This document shows positions 43,440 through 51,543 of a DNA stretch of 64,000 bases, one piece after another. A program made the translations under genes and the position numbers. Each line of letters begins with the position of its first letter. Position 1 is the first letter of the stretch. A model generated the notes under the pieces. It ran no database searches and had not been told where the DNA came from. It saw nothing but the letters and a program-made list of their open reading frames with translations. Origin of the DNA: Halopiger djelfimassiliensis (GTDB lineage Archaea > Halobacteriota > Halobacteria > Halobacteriales > Natrialbaceae); the NCBI RefSeq assembly GCF_000455365.1, contig NZ_HG315685.1, forward strand, positions 517,477 through 581,476, written 5' to 3'.

Positions 43440-43613
43440 CTACCCGTGGACAGTATAGTAGACTCCGGAAATAACGAAGAGGAGACCAAACATCATTACG
43501 ACCACTTCCTCACGAGGAATCTGAGGAATTCCCCAAATACCACTAGATATTAAAATCACGCCGGTTACGAGAAACGAAGATGACGTTATCTTTTGGATAT
43601 TTATTTCGACCAT
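43440..43613 (-). CDS. Small AT-rich membrane microprotein
   Basis: The ATG at 43613 gives 57 residues starting MVEINIQKITSSSFLVTGVI. Two hydrophobic segments are visible, about 13-30 and about 38-54 ('VVMMFGLLFVISGVYYTVHG'), with a short loop 'IPQIPREE'. The minus strand has 'cttatactat' about 22-30 bases before the ATG as a possible TATA box. The base composition is far more AT-rich than the neighbouring genes, like the islet at 8-10 kb, pointing to a different origin. Family unknown. Confidence 0.55.
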   Translation of the reverse strand: MVEINIQKITSSSFLVTGVILISSGIWGIPQIPREEVVVMMFGLLFVISGVYYTVHG

Positions 43614-43830
43614 ACCGCTACATATAGTATAAGACAGTAAACACTTTGTGGTAGTAAACAACCTCGGCACGGTGGCCCGGAGCTTTGTTGGTTCCCTCAG
43701 CCGTGCTGTAACACGATTTTGGGCGACTTACGCGCCCGCTCCGGACAGCCACACCAACCGCACCTGCGGCTGGGTTAACGGTACCGCGAAACCGGATCGC
43801 TTGCGTACGGCGCTACCGCTCGAACGACTG

Positions 43831-44685
43831 TCACTCGAGTTCGAACCATGGGACCTCCATGAGCGGGGGAATGTGCGTTTCGACGTGGTGCTCCCAGACT
43901 CCGTGTTCACCGAAGGCTTCCCCGTGATCGGCGGTGATGACGATCGTTCCGTCGAGTTCGGCAGTCAGTTCGGCGACGGATTCGAGGACGATATGCAGGT
44001 TTTCGCGGTAGCGTGCCCGGAGGGTTTCGCGGGTGCTGTTGCGAACGAGGGTCATCGGGTCGAGCTCGAGCCACACGCCCGCTTTCTGTGCGAGCCGACT
44101 CCCTTCGAGGGCGGCCTCGACCTTCGGTCTGACCGCGTTCCCGATCGACTGGAGGCGGCTTTCGGCCTCGGCGTTTGCGGCCCCGTCTTGGTTTCGAATC
44201 CCCTTCTGGATGCGTCTGAGTTTCCGTCCGGTCCCGCGCGTGAGATACGGAGCGTGGGGCTGCATGTAGTGGAGGATCACCCGCTCGGCACGGCCGGCGA
44301 CGTCGCGGTGCTTGCAGAACGCGCGCTCGAGGCCCTCCGGGGGCACGGTTCCGATGTCGTCGTCCCACCCGTAATCCCAGACGTCGACGACGTTGCTGAT
44401 GTGTTCGTTTGCGGTCCACCGGTAGTCACAACTGGCACCCCACGCGAGGTCGGCAAGCGGAATCCCGAGATCGTTGATGAACGGGTTCCCCGAGAAGTAC
44501 GCGATATCGTGGCTCCCGGTGAACGTCCGTGCTGCCCATTCCGGCGTCGACGAACCGGGACTCCAGCGCCGTTCCAGCGTCCCGTCGAGATACGCATCGT
44601 GGAGGTCGGCGAACGCGTCGTACCGACACGCGTCCAGCACCACACAGTAGTCCCACGACGACTCGAGCAAGCGCTGGTTTTGCAT
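43831..44685 (-). CDS. Sulfatase/alkaline-phosphatase-fold protein
   Basis: A 284-residue protein starting MQNQRLLESSWDYCVVLDAC. The segment 'DYCVVLDACRYDAFADLHDA' is the haloarchaeal form of the sulfatase-like N-terminus (metal Asp, then Cys/Ser region), and 'TIVITADHGEAFGEHGVWEH' with 'HVETHIPPLMEVPWFELE' is the C-terminal metal-binding segment typical of sulfatase-fold hydrolases. It is shorter than classical sulfatases, lacks signal peptide and membrane helices, and probably acts in the cytoplasm. Such proteins often sit in surface glycan or polysaccharide clusters, and here a GT4 gene is 0.7 kb away. It could be a phosphatase, phosphodiesterase or sulfatase. Confidence 0.78.
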   Translation of the reverse strand: MQNQRLLESSWDYCVVLDACRYDAFADLHDAYLDGTLERRWSPGSSTPEWAARTFTGSHDIAYFSGNPFINDLGIPLADLAWGASCDYRWTANEHISNVVDVWDYGWDDDIGTVPPEGLERAFCKHRDVAGRAERVILHYMQPHAPYLTRGTGRKLRRIQKGIRNQDGAANAEAESRLQSIGNAVRPKVEAALEGSRLAQKAGVWLELDPMTLVRNSTRETLRARYRENLHIVLESVAELTAELDGTIVITADHGEAFGEHGVWEHHVETHIPPLMEVPWFELE

Positions 44686-44816
44686 CCGTCGGTCGAGTTC
44701 TCTCTCGACCTACCGCCCATTATAGGTTCAACCGATAATAGCGGGATACACGCCAGAAACCACGGCTTACTCGAGGAAACTGGGTTCCGGAGTCAACCGC
44801 CTCGGGTCGAGTAGTT

Positions 44817-44837
44817 CGAGACGCCTTCGGCGTCTCG
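44817..44837. other. 9-bp hairpin between minus-strand genes
   Basis: The sequence CGAGACGCC-TTC-GGCGTCTCG is a perfect 9-bp inverted repeat with a 3-base loop, 60 bases beyond the stop of the membrane-protein gene at 44898. It may stabilise or end that transcript, although no T-run follows on the minus strand. Confidence 0.4.
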
Positions 44838-44897
44838 GCATCACGAACCGGCGAAGCCGTTTCGAACGACACCGGGGCTTGTCGATTGATTCCCGTT

Positions 44898-45917
44898 CTA
44901 ACCGAGTGATTCGCGGGGGTGGGCCGGGCTTCGAACGCGTTCGATCCCGGCGACAACCGCTTCGGGGTCGTCGATCGCCGTTCTGTCACAGCGCACGTCG
45001 AACCATTGGGACCGTTCGAGGACGAGTTCGTCGTCGGTTAGCCGAATATCCCCGAACGAATCCCAGGGAACGACCGTCTTTCGGAAGGGGCGATCGATGA
45101 CCAGTCCCGCCTCGTGGGCACGGAGCGTCGGCGGGTTTCGGCGACCGGTTTCGTCGGTATCGCCCAAGTCGAACCGGGACGAGTAGAGCATGACGATGCC
45201 GAAGATCACCCAGAACAGACCCGGGAACCAGTCGCCGACGATCATGTTAGCGAGCCCGTCGACGAGCAGCAGTGCCATAACCGCCGTGAACACCAGCCCG
45301 GCGGACCGGGAGGAGTAGAGCATGACGACGCCGAAGATCACCCAGAACAGGCCCGGGAACCAGTCGCCAACGATCATATCGGCGAGCCCGTCGACGATCA
45401 GCAGTGCCATAATCGCCGTGAACACCGGCCTGGCGGACCAATCACCGGGCCGCTGCCACGGCCATGCCGCGGCGGGCTCGTCGGCGACGAGTGCCTCGGT
45501 GTATCGGTTGCGGGCCATGCGCTGGATCCCGTACGCCGAGACGCCGGACAGAACGGCGAACACGATCGTGATGAAGTTAAACCGTTCGCTGCCAGTGATC
45601 GGGAGATGGTCGCGCACGAGCAACAGGGCCGCGAACGTCGCCGATGGAAGGTAACAGGCCAGGCGCCACCGACGGCTTTGGCCGATCCGTTCGGGAAGAC
45701 CGTGAGCCCGCTTCGCGAGGATGTGACCGATGATCGCAACGACCGTCACCATACTCGGCACGACGCTCAGCAGCGTCGCGGTGCGTGCCCCGGCCAGGAG
45801 GCCCGCGACCGCCGCGATCCCGGCGGCGACGATCGCGAGGTAGAACCCGAACCCCGCCTGAAAACCGATGTCGGGTTCGCCGGGGTCGATGACGATACGT
45901 TGAGTTCGTGATGCCAC
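44898..45917 (-). CDS. Multi-helix membrane protein with internal duplication and C-terminal PH-like tail
   Basis: The likely start is a GTG at 45917 (VASRTQRIVIDPGEP), since no ATG suits and an AT-rich promoter-like stretch ('ttttattttaac') lies just upstream on this strand. This gives about 339 residues. About eight hydrophobic segments occur between residues 20 and 245. Residues about 160-247 are two near-identical 44-residue units, each with 'VFTA.MALL.VDGLA.MIVG' and 'DWFPGLFWVIFG.VMLYSS', from a 132-bp tandem duplication. The C-terminal 80 residues are soluble ('VIDRPFRKTVVPWDSFGDIR') and resemble a bacterial PH-like domain. Function unknown. Composition is typical of the chromosome, so the gene is native and the duplication secondary. 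Confidence 0.75.
   Translation of the reverse strand: MASRTQRIVIDPGEPDIGFQAGFGFYLAIVAAGIAAVAGLLAGARTATLLSVVPSMVTVVAIIGHILAKRAHGLPERIGQSRRWRLACYLPSATFAALLLVRDHLPITGSERFNFITIVFAVLSGVSAYGIQRMARNRYTEALVADEPAAAWPWQRPGDWSARPVFTAIMALLIVDGLADMIVGDWFPGLFWVIFGVVMLYSSRSAGLVFTAVMALLLVDGLANMIVGDWFPGLFWVIFGIVMLYSSRFDLGDTDETGRRNPPTLRAHEAGLVIDRPFRKTVVPWDSFGDIRLTDDELVLERSQWFDVRCDRTAIDDPEAVVAGIERVRSPAHPRESLG
45176..45439. repeat. 132-bp in-frame tandem duplication (two copies)
   Basis: Positions 45176-45307 and 45308-45439 align without gaps at a 132-base offset, with about ten differences by eye, most silent or conservative. The unit is a multiple of three and encodes 44 residues forming a two-helix membrane hairpin, so the reading frame of the host gene is kept. 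High identity suggests a recent event. One-base uncertainty remains on the exact edges because flanking bases also match. Confidence 0.85.
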
Positions 45918-46016
45918 GGGTGTGGGTACTTCGTCCCGCGTTAAAATAAAACCGATGGTGTTAGTTCGAAAATACGATCGCTGATCGAGACGCCGACCGG
46001 AGCCGCTACTCTGTAA

Positions 46017-46446
46017 CCAGTAACACGATGCTCGTTCATCTCCGTCAGTAAACACGAGGAAGTCCAGTTCGACGACAAGAGGACGACCGGCGAGTCCCAG
46101 ACCGAAGACACGGGCGACAAGGAGCCGGAGGAATACTTCGGCAAGAACATCGACGATTTCGACATCGAGACGTGGGACACGATCGAGTACGAAGGCGACC
46201 CGATCCAGCGCCGCTCGGTCACGATCGACGGGGTCACTGCCGTGTCCCACAGGAACTGACCGACGATGACGATCCGGATCTCCCCGGGCGGACGATCCAG
46301 TTCCGTCTGGGCGGCGGCATCGAGCACCTTGAGCGGGCCGAGATCGTCGAAGTTCAGGACGTGGCCCCCAGGAGCCGGAGGCCGAGGGGACGGTATCCAA
46401 GGAGGACGACCCGCAGGGGAAGGCACCCATGGACGACGAACCCTGA
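46017..46446 (+). pseudogene. Decayed gene with two frameshifts, unidentified
   Basis: Three plus-strand segments in different frames read as one acidic protein. Segment 1 (to about 46250) includes 'EEYFGKNIDDFDIETWDTIE' and 'GDPIQRRSVTIDGVTAVS'. Segment 2 continues with 'ELTDDDDPDLPGRTIQFRLG' and 'GIEHLERAEIVEVQDVAP'. Segment 3 ends 'EPEAEGTVSKEDDPQGKAPM' and 'DDEP' at the TGA 46444-46446. Each junction needs a one-base shift. No start codon or N-terminus is found, so the left end is lost too. Acidic haloarchaeal composition and amino-acid sense across frames argue for a real former gene. I do not recognise the family. It lies between the divergent membrane protein and pyrG. Confidence 0.6.
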
Positions 46447-46588
46447 ACCCGGCGAACGCGGTGATTCTCGGGGTGACGATCCACTGTGTGGCAGCCGCGA
46501 GCGACCGTCGCACCGGTTGGAATGACAATCGCTGTCGGAGGCGATGCGGTCCCGAAATCGTTTTCAACCGGTCACGCGGACACTCGGT

Positions 46589-48283
46589 ATGCCGACGGAA
46601 CCGGACACTCATTATGACCCCACCCTGGGGAACAAGTTTATCTTCGTCACCGGCGGCGTGATGTCGGGACTCGGTAAGGGAATTACGGCCGCAAGCACCG
46701 GCCGGCTCCTGAAAAACGCCGGGTTCGACGTCACCGCCGTCAAGATCGATCCGTATCTGAACGTCGACGCGGGGACGATGAACCCCTACCAGCACGGGGA
46801 AGTGTACGTCCTCAAGGACGGCGGCGAGGTCGATCTCGATCTGGGGAACTACGAGCGGTTCCTCGACATCGACATGACCTCGGATCACAACATCACGACC
46901 GGCAAGACCTACCAGCACGTCATCGAAAAGGAACGCGCCGGCGACTACCTCGGAAAGACCGTCCAGATCATCCCACATGTCACCGACGACATCAAGCGCC
47001 GCATTCGGGAAGCCGCCGACGGAACCGACGTCTGTATCGTCGAAGTCGGCGGTACTGTCGGCGACATCGAGGGGATGCCCTACCTCGAGGCGCTGCGCCA
47101 GTTCGCCCACGAGGAGGACGAAGACGACATCCTCTTCGCCCACGTCACCCTCGTGCCCTACTCGAAAAACGGCGAACAGAAGACCAAACCTACCCAACAC
47201 AGCGTCAAAGAGGTCCGATCGATCGGCCTCCAACCCGACGTGATCGTCGGGCGCTGTGAGGACCGTCTCGACCCCGAAACCAAGGAGAAGATCGCCCTGT
47301 TTTGTGACATTCCGACCGAGGCGGTGTTCTCCAACCCGGACGTCGAGGACGTCTATCACGTTCCGCTGATGGTCGAGGACGAAGGGTTAGACCAGTACGT
47401 TCTGGAGCACTTCGGCCTGGACGACGAGGCGCTTCCGGAGGGCGAACGTACGAACGAGTGGCGCGAGATCGTTACCACCGAGAAAGACGGCGCGGTCGAC
47501 ATCGCGCTCGTCGGCAAGTACGATCTCGAGGACGCGTACATGTCGATCCACGAGTCGCTGAAACACGCCGGCTTCGAACTCGGCGTCGACGTGAACGTTC
47601 ACTGGGTCCACGCCGACGGGATGGCCGACGAGTACGACGATCAACTCGAGGATGTCGACGGGATCATCGTCCCCGGCGGTTTCGGGATGCGCGGCACGGA
47701 GGGCAAGATCCGGGCGGTCCAGTACGCCCGCGAGAACGACGTTCCGTTCCTCGGGCTCTGTCTCGGCTTCCAGATGGCCGTCGTCGAGTACGCCCGGAAC
47801 GTCCTCGGACTCGAGGACGCTCATTCCGCGGAGATGGAGGAAGACACACCCCATCCGGTCATCGACATTCTGCCCGAGCAGTACGAGGTCGAGGACATGG
47901 GCGGAACGATGCGGCTGGGTGAGCACACGACGGTCATCGAGCCCGAAACGCTGGCCTACGACCTCTACGGGGACACCTCCTGTAGCGAGCGCCACCGCCA
48001 CCGCTACGAGGTCAATCCCGAGTACTTCGACCAGTTCGAGGACGAGCCGCTGGTCTTCTCGGGTACCGCCGGCAACCGAATGGAGATCCTCGAACTCGAG
48101 GATCACCCCTACTTCGTCGGGACGCAGTTCCACCCCGAGTACAAGTCCCGTCCCGGCCAGCCGAGTCCGCCCTTTGTGGGTCTGGTCGCGGCCGTCCTCG
48201 ACCAACGCGATTACGAGCCCGAGACGGTAACGGAGACCACGACCGACAGCGAGACGGACGCCGAAACGGAGGTATCCCACTAA
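46589..48283 (+). CDS. pyrG: CTP synthase
   Basis: A 564-residue protein from ATG 46589 ([20 protein letters not shown]). The synthetase domain (about 1-280) includes '[20 protein letters not shown]', '[20 protein letters not shown]' and '[20 protein letters not shown]'. The glutamine amidotransferase domain (about 305-540) has the nucleophile in '[19 protein letters not shown]' and the His-Glu pair in '[17 protein letters not shown]'. It aminates UTP to CTP with glutamine. An acidic tail of about 20 residues ends the protein. Its last base is the first base of the guaAb ATG, the start of a tightly packed three-gene unit. Confidence 0.96.
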   Translation: MPTEPDTHYDPTLGNKFIFVTGGVMSGLGKGITAASTGRLLKNAGFDVTAVKIDPYLNVDAGTMNPYQHGEVYVLKDGGEVDLDLGNYERFLDIDMTSDHNITTGKTYQHVIEKERAGDYLGKTVQIIPHVTDDIKRRIREAADGTDVCIVEVGGTVGDIEGMPYLEALRQFAHEEDEDDILFAHVTLVPYSKNGEQKTKPTQHSVKEVRSIGLQPDVIVGRCEDRLDPETKEKIALFCDIPTEAVFSNPDVEDVYHVPLMVEDEGLDQYVLEHFGLDDEALPEGERTNEWREIVTTEKDGAVDIALVGKYDLEDAYMSIHESLKHAGFELGVDVNVHWVHADGMADEYDDQLEDVDGIIVPGGFGMRGTEGKIRAVQYARENDVPFLGLCLGFQMAVVEYARNVLGLEDAHSAEMEEDTPHPVIDILPEQYEVEDMGGTMRLGEHTTVIEPETLAYDLYGDTSCSERHRHRYEVNPEYFDQFEDEPLVFSGTAGNRMEILELEDHPYFVGTQFHPEYKSRPGQPSPPFVGLVAAVLDQRDYEPETVTETTTDSETDAETEVSH

Positions 48284-49200
48284 TGGTAGACACTGACACG
48301 TTCGTTCCGGAAGCAGTTGCAGAGATCGGCGACGAAATCGGCGACGCGAACGCGGTCATCGCCCTCTCGGGCGGTGTCGACTCCTCGGTCGCGGCCGCGT
48401 TAGCCTACGAGGCTATCGGCGACCGGCTCACCCCGGTCTACGTCGACACCGGCCTGATGCGGAAAGGCGAAACCGAGGGGATCCGCGAAACCTTCGACTA
48501 CATGGAGTCGCTGCGGATCGTCGACGCGAAGGATCGGTTCCTCGAGGCCCTTGCGGGCGTCACCGATCCCGAGGAGAAACGGGAGATCATCGGCGAGCAG
48601 TTCATCCGCGAGTTCGAGCGCGAGGCGAAAGACGCCGACGCGGACTACCTCGTTCAGGGGACGATCTACCCCGACCGCATCGAGAGCGAGGGCGGGATCA
48701 AATCCCACCACAACGTGGGCGGCCTCCCCGAGGTCGTCGATTTCGACGGCATCGTCGAACCCGTCCGAGACCTCTACAAGGACGAGGTCCGCGAAGTCGC
48801 CCATCACCTCGGGCTGGACGAGCTCGTCGCCGAACGGATGCCGTTCCCCGGCCCCGGACTCGCCGTCCGCGTGATCGGGGAGGTTACCGAGGAGAAACTC
48901 GAGGTCGCCCGCCATGCCTGCCACGTCGTCGAGGAGGAACTCGAGGAGTACGAGCCCTGGCAAGCGCTTGCAGCCGTTATCGGCAAGGCAACGGGTGTGA
49001 AAGGCGACAACCGCGTTCACGGCTGGGTCGTTTCGGTTCGCTCCGTCGATTCCCGCGACGGCATGACCGCACGCGCACAGGAGATCGACTGGGAGACGCT
49101 CCAGCGCATCCAGTCGCGGATCACCGGGCAAAACGAGAACGTCGCCCGCGTGGTCTACGACGTGACCCACAAACCGCCCGCGACTATCGAGTACGAATGA
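48283..49200 (+). CDS. guaAb: GMP synthase, ATP-pyrophosphatase subunit (GuaAb)
   Basis: A 305-residue protein. The PP-loop '[20 protein letters not shown]' binds ATP, '[20 protein letters not shown]' and '[20 protein letters not shown]' follow, and the dimerisation domain ends with '[20 protein letters not shown]', the family's conserved C-terminus. In archaea the amidotransferase half is a separate protein and is not in this window. The enzyme converts XMP to GMP. It overlaps pyrG by one base and the following gene by 4 bases, so all three are translated together. Confidence 0.95.
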   Translation: MVDTDTFVPEAVAEIGDEIGDANAVIALSGGVDSSVAAALAYEAIGDRLTPVYVDTGLMRKGETEGIRETFDYMESLRIVDAKDRFLEALAGVTDPEEKREIIGEQFIREFEREAKDADADYLVQGTIYPDRIESEGGIKSHHNVGGLPEVVDFDGIVEPVRDLYKDEVREVAHHLGLDELVAERMPFPGPGLAVRVIGEVTEEKLEVARHACHVVEEELEEYEPWQALAAVIGKATGVKGDNRVHGWVVSVRSVDSRDGMTARAQEIDWETLQRIQSRITGQNENVARVVYDVTHKPPATIEYE

Positions 49201-49529
49201 GCACGAGCATGGACGCGATCGTCGCCGGGCCGGACGACGGCGGGATTGCCGCCGCGCTCGAGGGAGAGGGCGTTGCGGTGACCCGCGTCAACGGCGTCAT
49301 CTCGCGCCCGCAACTCGAGGACGCGGGCATCCTCGATGCCGACCTGTACGTCCTGACCGACGTCGGACAGGCGACGACGATTCCGATCGCCTGTGACCTC
49401 AACGACGACCTCCGGACGGTCGTCTACACCACCGACACGATCCCCGAGTTCGTCAGGGGACAGCTCGATCTGGCGCTCGATCCGCAGTTGATGGACGCGA
49501 CCCTCGTCGCGGAAGAACTGGTCGACTGA
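49197..49529 (+). CDS. DUF7126-like haloarchaeal protein coupled to GMP/CTP synthesis genes
   Basis: A 110-residue protein starting [20 protein letters not shown]. The fold impression is a single Rossmann-type alpha/beta domain: '[20 protein letters not shown]', '[20 protein letters not shown]' and '[20 protein letters not shown]'. It overlaps guaAb by 4 bases (ATGA). Haloarchaeal relatives are, to my memory, labelled DUF7126 or CTP synthetase-associated, without assay. Its fixed position suggests a regulator or accessory subunit for GMP or CTP synthase. That is inference from gene order. Confidence 0.75.
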   Translation: MSTSMDAIVAGPDDGGIAAALEGEGVAVTRVNGVISRPQLEDAGILDADLYVLTDVGQATTIPIACDLNDDLRTVVYTTDTIPEFVRGQLDLALDPQLMDATLVAEELVD

Positions 49530-50012
49530 TCCGACGCGCCCGCCGTTCTCGGTATCGACGCGAGACCGCCGTCGCGGTCCCCGTCCGATAAGCCGGTGGC
49601 GGTTTCCGAGCCGCCGCCGGGTTCCCGTTTCGGGCGGAGATTTCCGATTCGAACCCGAGCAATATAAACAGTCTCGGCCCCGATTTCGGGAGCTTAAACC
49701 CGGATTAAATCCCGCTGAATTCGGAATAAGAGCGGTATACCGTCGCCCCCGTTGAAGTGGTTCCCGCCGATAGTCGACGATGGAGGTCGACGGGCTGACT
49801 CCACCGAAGGCACCCACTGCCTGTTCCCGTGACTTCCAGCAATCCCACCACAGCACCCTTCCCCCACCATTGCCACACCGTCGTGGCGCGGGTACTGCTG
49901 CACCGACCCGCGTCAACCCCTGCGGTTTGGCGCTCGAGGCGCGCTGTTCGCGCCTCGAGTTTGATTCGATTTCCACGAGCAACGCGTCAACCGCCTCCCC
50001 GGCGGTGAGACA
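49530..50012. other. 483-base gap with a strong hairpin
   Basis: Neither strand has a convincing gene. The stretch 49933-49959 contains a perfect 11-bp inverted repeat with a 5-base loop (CTCGAGGCGCG-CTGTT-CGCGCCTCGAG) followed by 'tttgatt' on the plus strand. It could be a terminator-like structure or part of an untranslated or non-coding RNA. The central part (about 49760-49920) has unusually low CG-dinucleotide content and runs such as 'cttcccccaccattgcc', unlike coding DNA around it. No tRNA, signal recognition particle RNA or RNase P RNA motif was found. Confidence 0.45.
49933..49959 (+). terminator. Possible hairpin terminator or structured-RNA stem
   Basis: A perfect 11-bp GC-rich stem with a 5-base loop, followed on the plus strand by 'tttgattcgattt'. 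It is 400 bases beyond the last rightward gene, so it would terminate an unseen non-coding transcript or stray transcription, and lies 50 bases beyond the stop of the cyclo-ligase gene read from the other side. Confidence 0.35.
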
Positions 50013-50744
50013 CTAGCGTTCCGTGAGCCGTTGCAGCACCGGGATCTCCTCGAGTCGATCGGCATCGAGCAGTTCCCAGTCGACGCCGGTCGGTCGGTCG
50101 CGGCCGCTGTGATCGCCGGGGCGGAACACCCGCTCGGGCGTGACGATCAGGTCCATCGGAACGTCGTGTGCGCCGACCTCGACGGGGCCGTCGATCAGTT
50201 GTCGCTCGTGGATCGTCGTCGCGACGGTCGTCGATCCGTCGACGAGTCCGAGGTCCCTGAGGATCGCGTACTCGAGGTCGCTGTAGCCCTCGCCCTTGCC
50301 GATCCGACCGCCTGATTCGGTGACAGCGACGCTTCCGGAGACGATCAGGTCGATCTCGTCGACCGCGTCGGGACCGATTTGCTCGCCGTGTTCCGCGGAT
50401 CCGGAGACGGTCGTCGCCGCGTCGTAGTCGTCGAGTTCGTCGGGGTCGAGTTTCAGAAAACAGTCTTCGTCGGCCAGCCGGGGAACGGCCATGTAGACCG
50501 TCTTCCCTTCGCGAAGCGCCCGCCGCCGGACGGGCAGTTGCGGCGCGTCGGGGTTTGCCTTGATCGCCGTCGCCGCTTCCCATTCGGGCTGGTCGGCCAG
50601 TCGGTCGGCGGCGTCGTCGGCTCCGGCGTAGTTCGGGATCCGGCCGTGAGGCGGGAACGGAAAACGGGCCTCGCCGCTGTCCTCGAGATCGTCCCAGACG
50701 CGTTCGCGGACGGTCGCCTTGCTGGCGTCGTCGCTCGCTCGCAT
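50013..50744 (-). CDS. 5-formyltetrahydrofolate cyclo-ligase family protein
   Basis: A 243-residue protein from ATG 50744 (MRASDDASKATVRERVWDDL). Family marks include a lysine- and arginine-bearing N-terminal helix, 'FPFPPHGRIPNYAGADDAAD', 'AVTESGGRIGKGEGYSDLEY' (the substrate/nucleotide loop GKGEGYSD) and 'TTIHERQLIDGPVEVGAHDV'. The enzyme would convert 5-formyl-THF to 5,10-methenyl-THF with ATP. Haloarchaea use folate, so the role is plausible, though relatives have been linked to thiamine or other functions. It starts one base after the moaB stop, so the two are co-transcribed. Confidence 0.82.
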   Translation of the reverse strand: MRASDDASKATVRERVWDDLEDSGEARFPFPPHGRIPNYAGADDAADRLADQPEWEAATAIKANPDAPQLPVRRRALREGKTVYMAVPRLADEDCFLKLDPDELDDYDAATTVSGSAEHGEQIGPDAVDEIDLIVSGSVAVTESGGRIGKGEGYSDLEYAILRDLGLVDGSTTVATTIHERQLIDGPVEVGAHDVPMDLIVTPERVFRPGDHSGRDRPTGVDWELLDADRLEEIPVLQRLTER

Positions 50745-50745
50745 C

Positions 50746-51393
50746 TCACTCCCCCTCCGTTTCGGGTTCGGCACGGTCGGCATCGGCGTCCTCGTCGCGG
50801 GGGGCTTCCTCGTCGTCCGTCTTGCGGGCGAGTTCAACGAGATGGCGGGCTTCGGACAGAACGATTTCGTCGAGTGCGAGTCGCGCTGCGGATTCGTCTC
50901 CGGGGAGACAGAAGATCGGCGTCCCCTCGGTGACGCCAGCCAGCGTTCGCGCTGCGATGACGCGGGTGCCGACCGCCTCGTAGGCGAGCGAGGTGAACAG
51001 TTCGTCGAACGCGGTGAGTTCCTTCTCGAGGAGCGGTTCGACGGCTTCGATCGTGACGTCGTCGGGTTCGACGCCGGTGGCACCGCCGGTGACGACGATG
51101 TCGATGTCGTCGCGGTCGATCAGCCGCGAGACGATCGACTGGACCGTGTCGTGATCGGTGCCGATGTGTTCCCGGGTGACGATCTCGTGATCGGCTTTCT
51201 TGAACGCCGTCATGATCGCTTCCCCGGTCGTGTCGGACTCGAGGGAGCGGTCGGTCGCGATCGTGACGACGCCGGTGCCGAGCGGGTCGGCGCTATTGTC
51301 CGCCGAGCAGTCCGGATCGCTCGCAGCCGCGTTCGTCCCGTCGTCGGGTCCCGGCTGGGTATCCGCCGTCGGATTCCGTTCCGAGTCGGTCAT
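50746..51393 (-). CDS. MoaB/MogA-family molybdenum cofactor biosynthesis protein
   Basis: A 215-residue protein from ATG 51393 (MTDSERNPTADTQPGPDDGT). After an acidic leader of about 50 residues, the MoCF_biosynth domain runs from about 55 to 190: 'GVVTIATDRSLESDTTGEAI', 'DDIDIVVTGGATGVEPDDVT', 'AFDELFTSLAYEAVGTRVIA' and 'TPIFCLPGDESAARLALDEI'. The TGG and acidic residues form the molybdopterin-binding site of MoaB/MogA. The acidic leader and tail are typical halophilic additions. It adenylates molybdopterin by family. It heads a two-gene unit with the cyclo-ligase. Confidence 0.87.
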   Translation of the reverse strand: MTDSERNPTADTQPGPDDGTNAAASDPDCSADNSADPLGTGVVTIATDRSLESDTTGEAIMTAFKKADHEIVTREHIGTDHDTVQSIVSRLIDRDDIDIVVTGGATGVEPDDVTIEAVEPLLEKELTAFDELFTSLAYEAVGTRVIAARTLAGVTEGTPIFCLPGDESAARLALDEIVLSEARHLVELARKTDDEEAPRDEDADADRAEPETEGE

Positions 51394-51543
51394 ACACGGG
51401 CGTTGGCCGGCCGGCGGGAAAACGTTGCCCAACTGACTCACGGGTCAGGAAGCGACGCCGACGAACGCGGTGGTGCGTCGATGCCGGTCGAACGGTACTG
51501 GTAGCCCAACTGTTATGGATCGAGTTTCCGTTGACCCGCGTGT

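Noticed and set aside
49640..49670. Possible tRNA T-arm ('gattcgaaccc')
   Set aside because: The flanking bases do not form the 5-bp T stem or an acceptor stem, so no tRNA is present.
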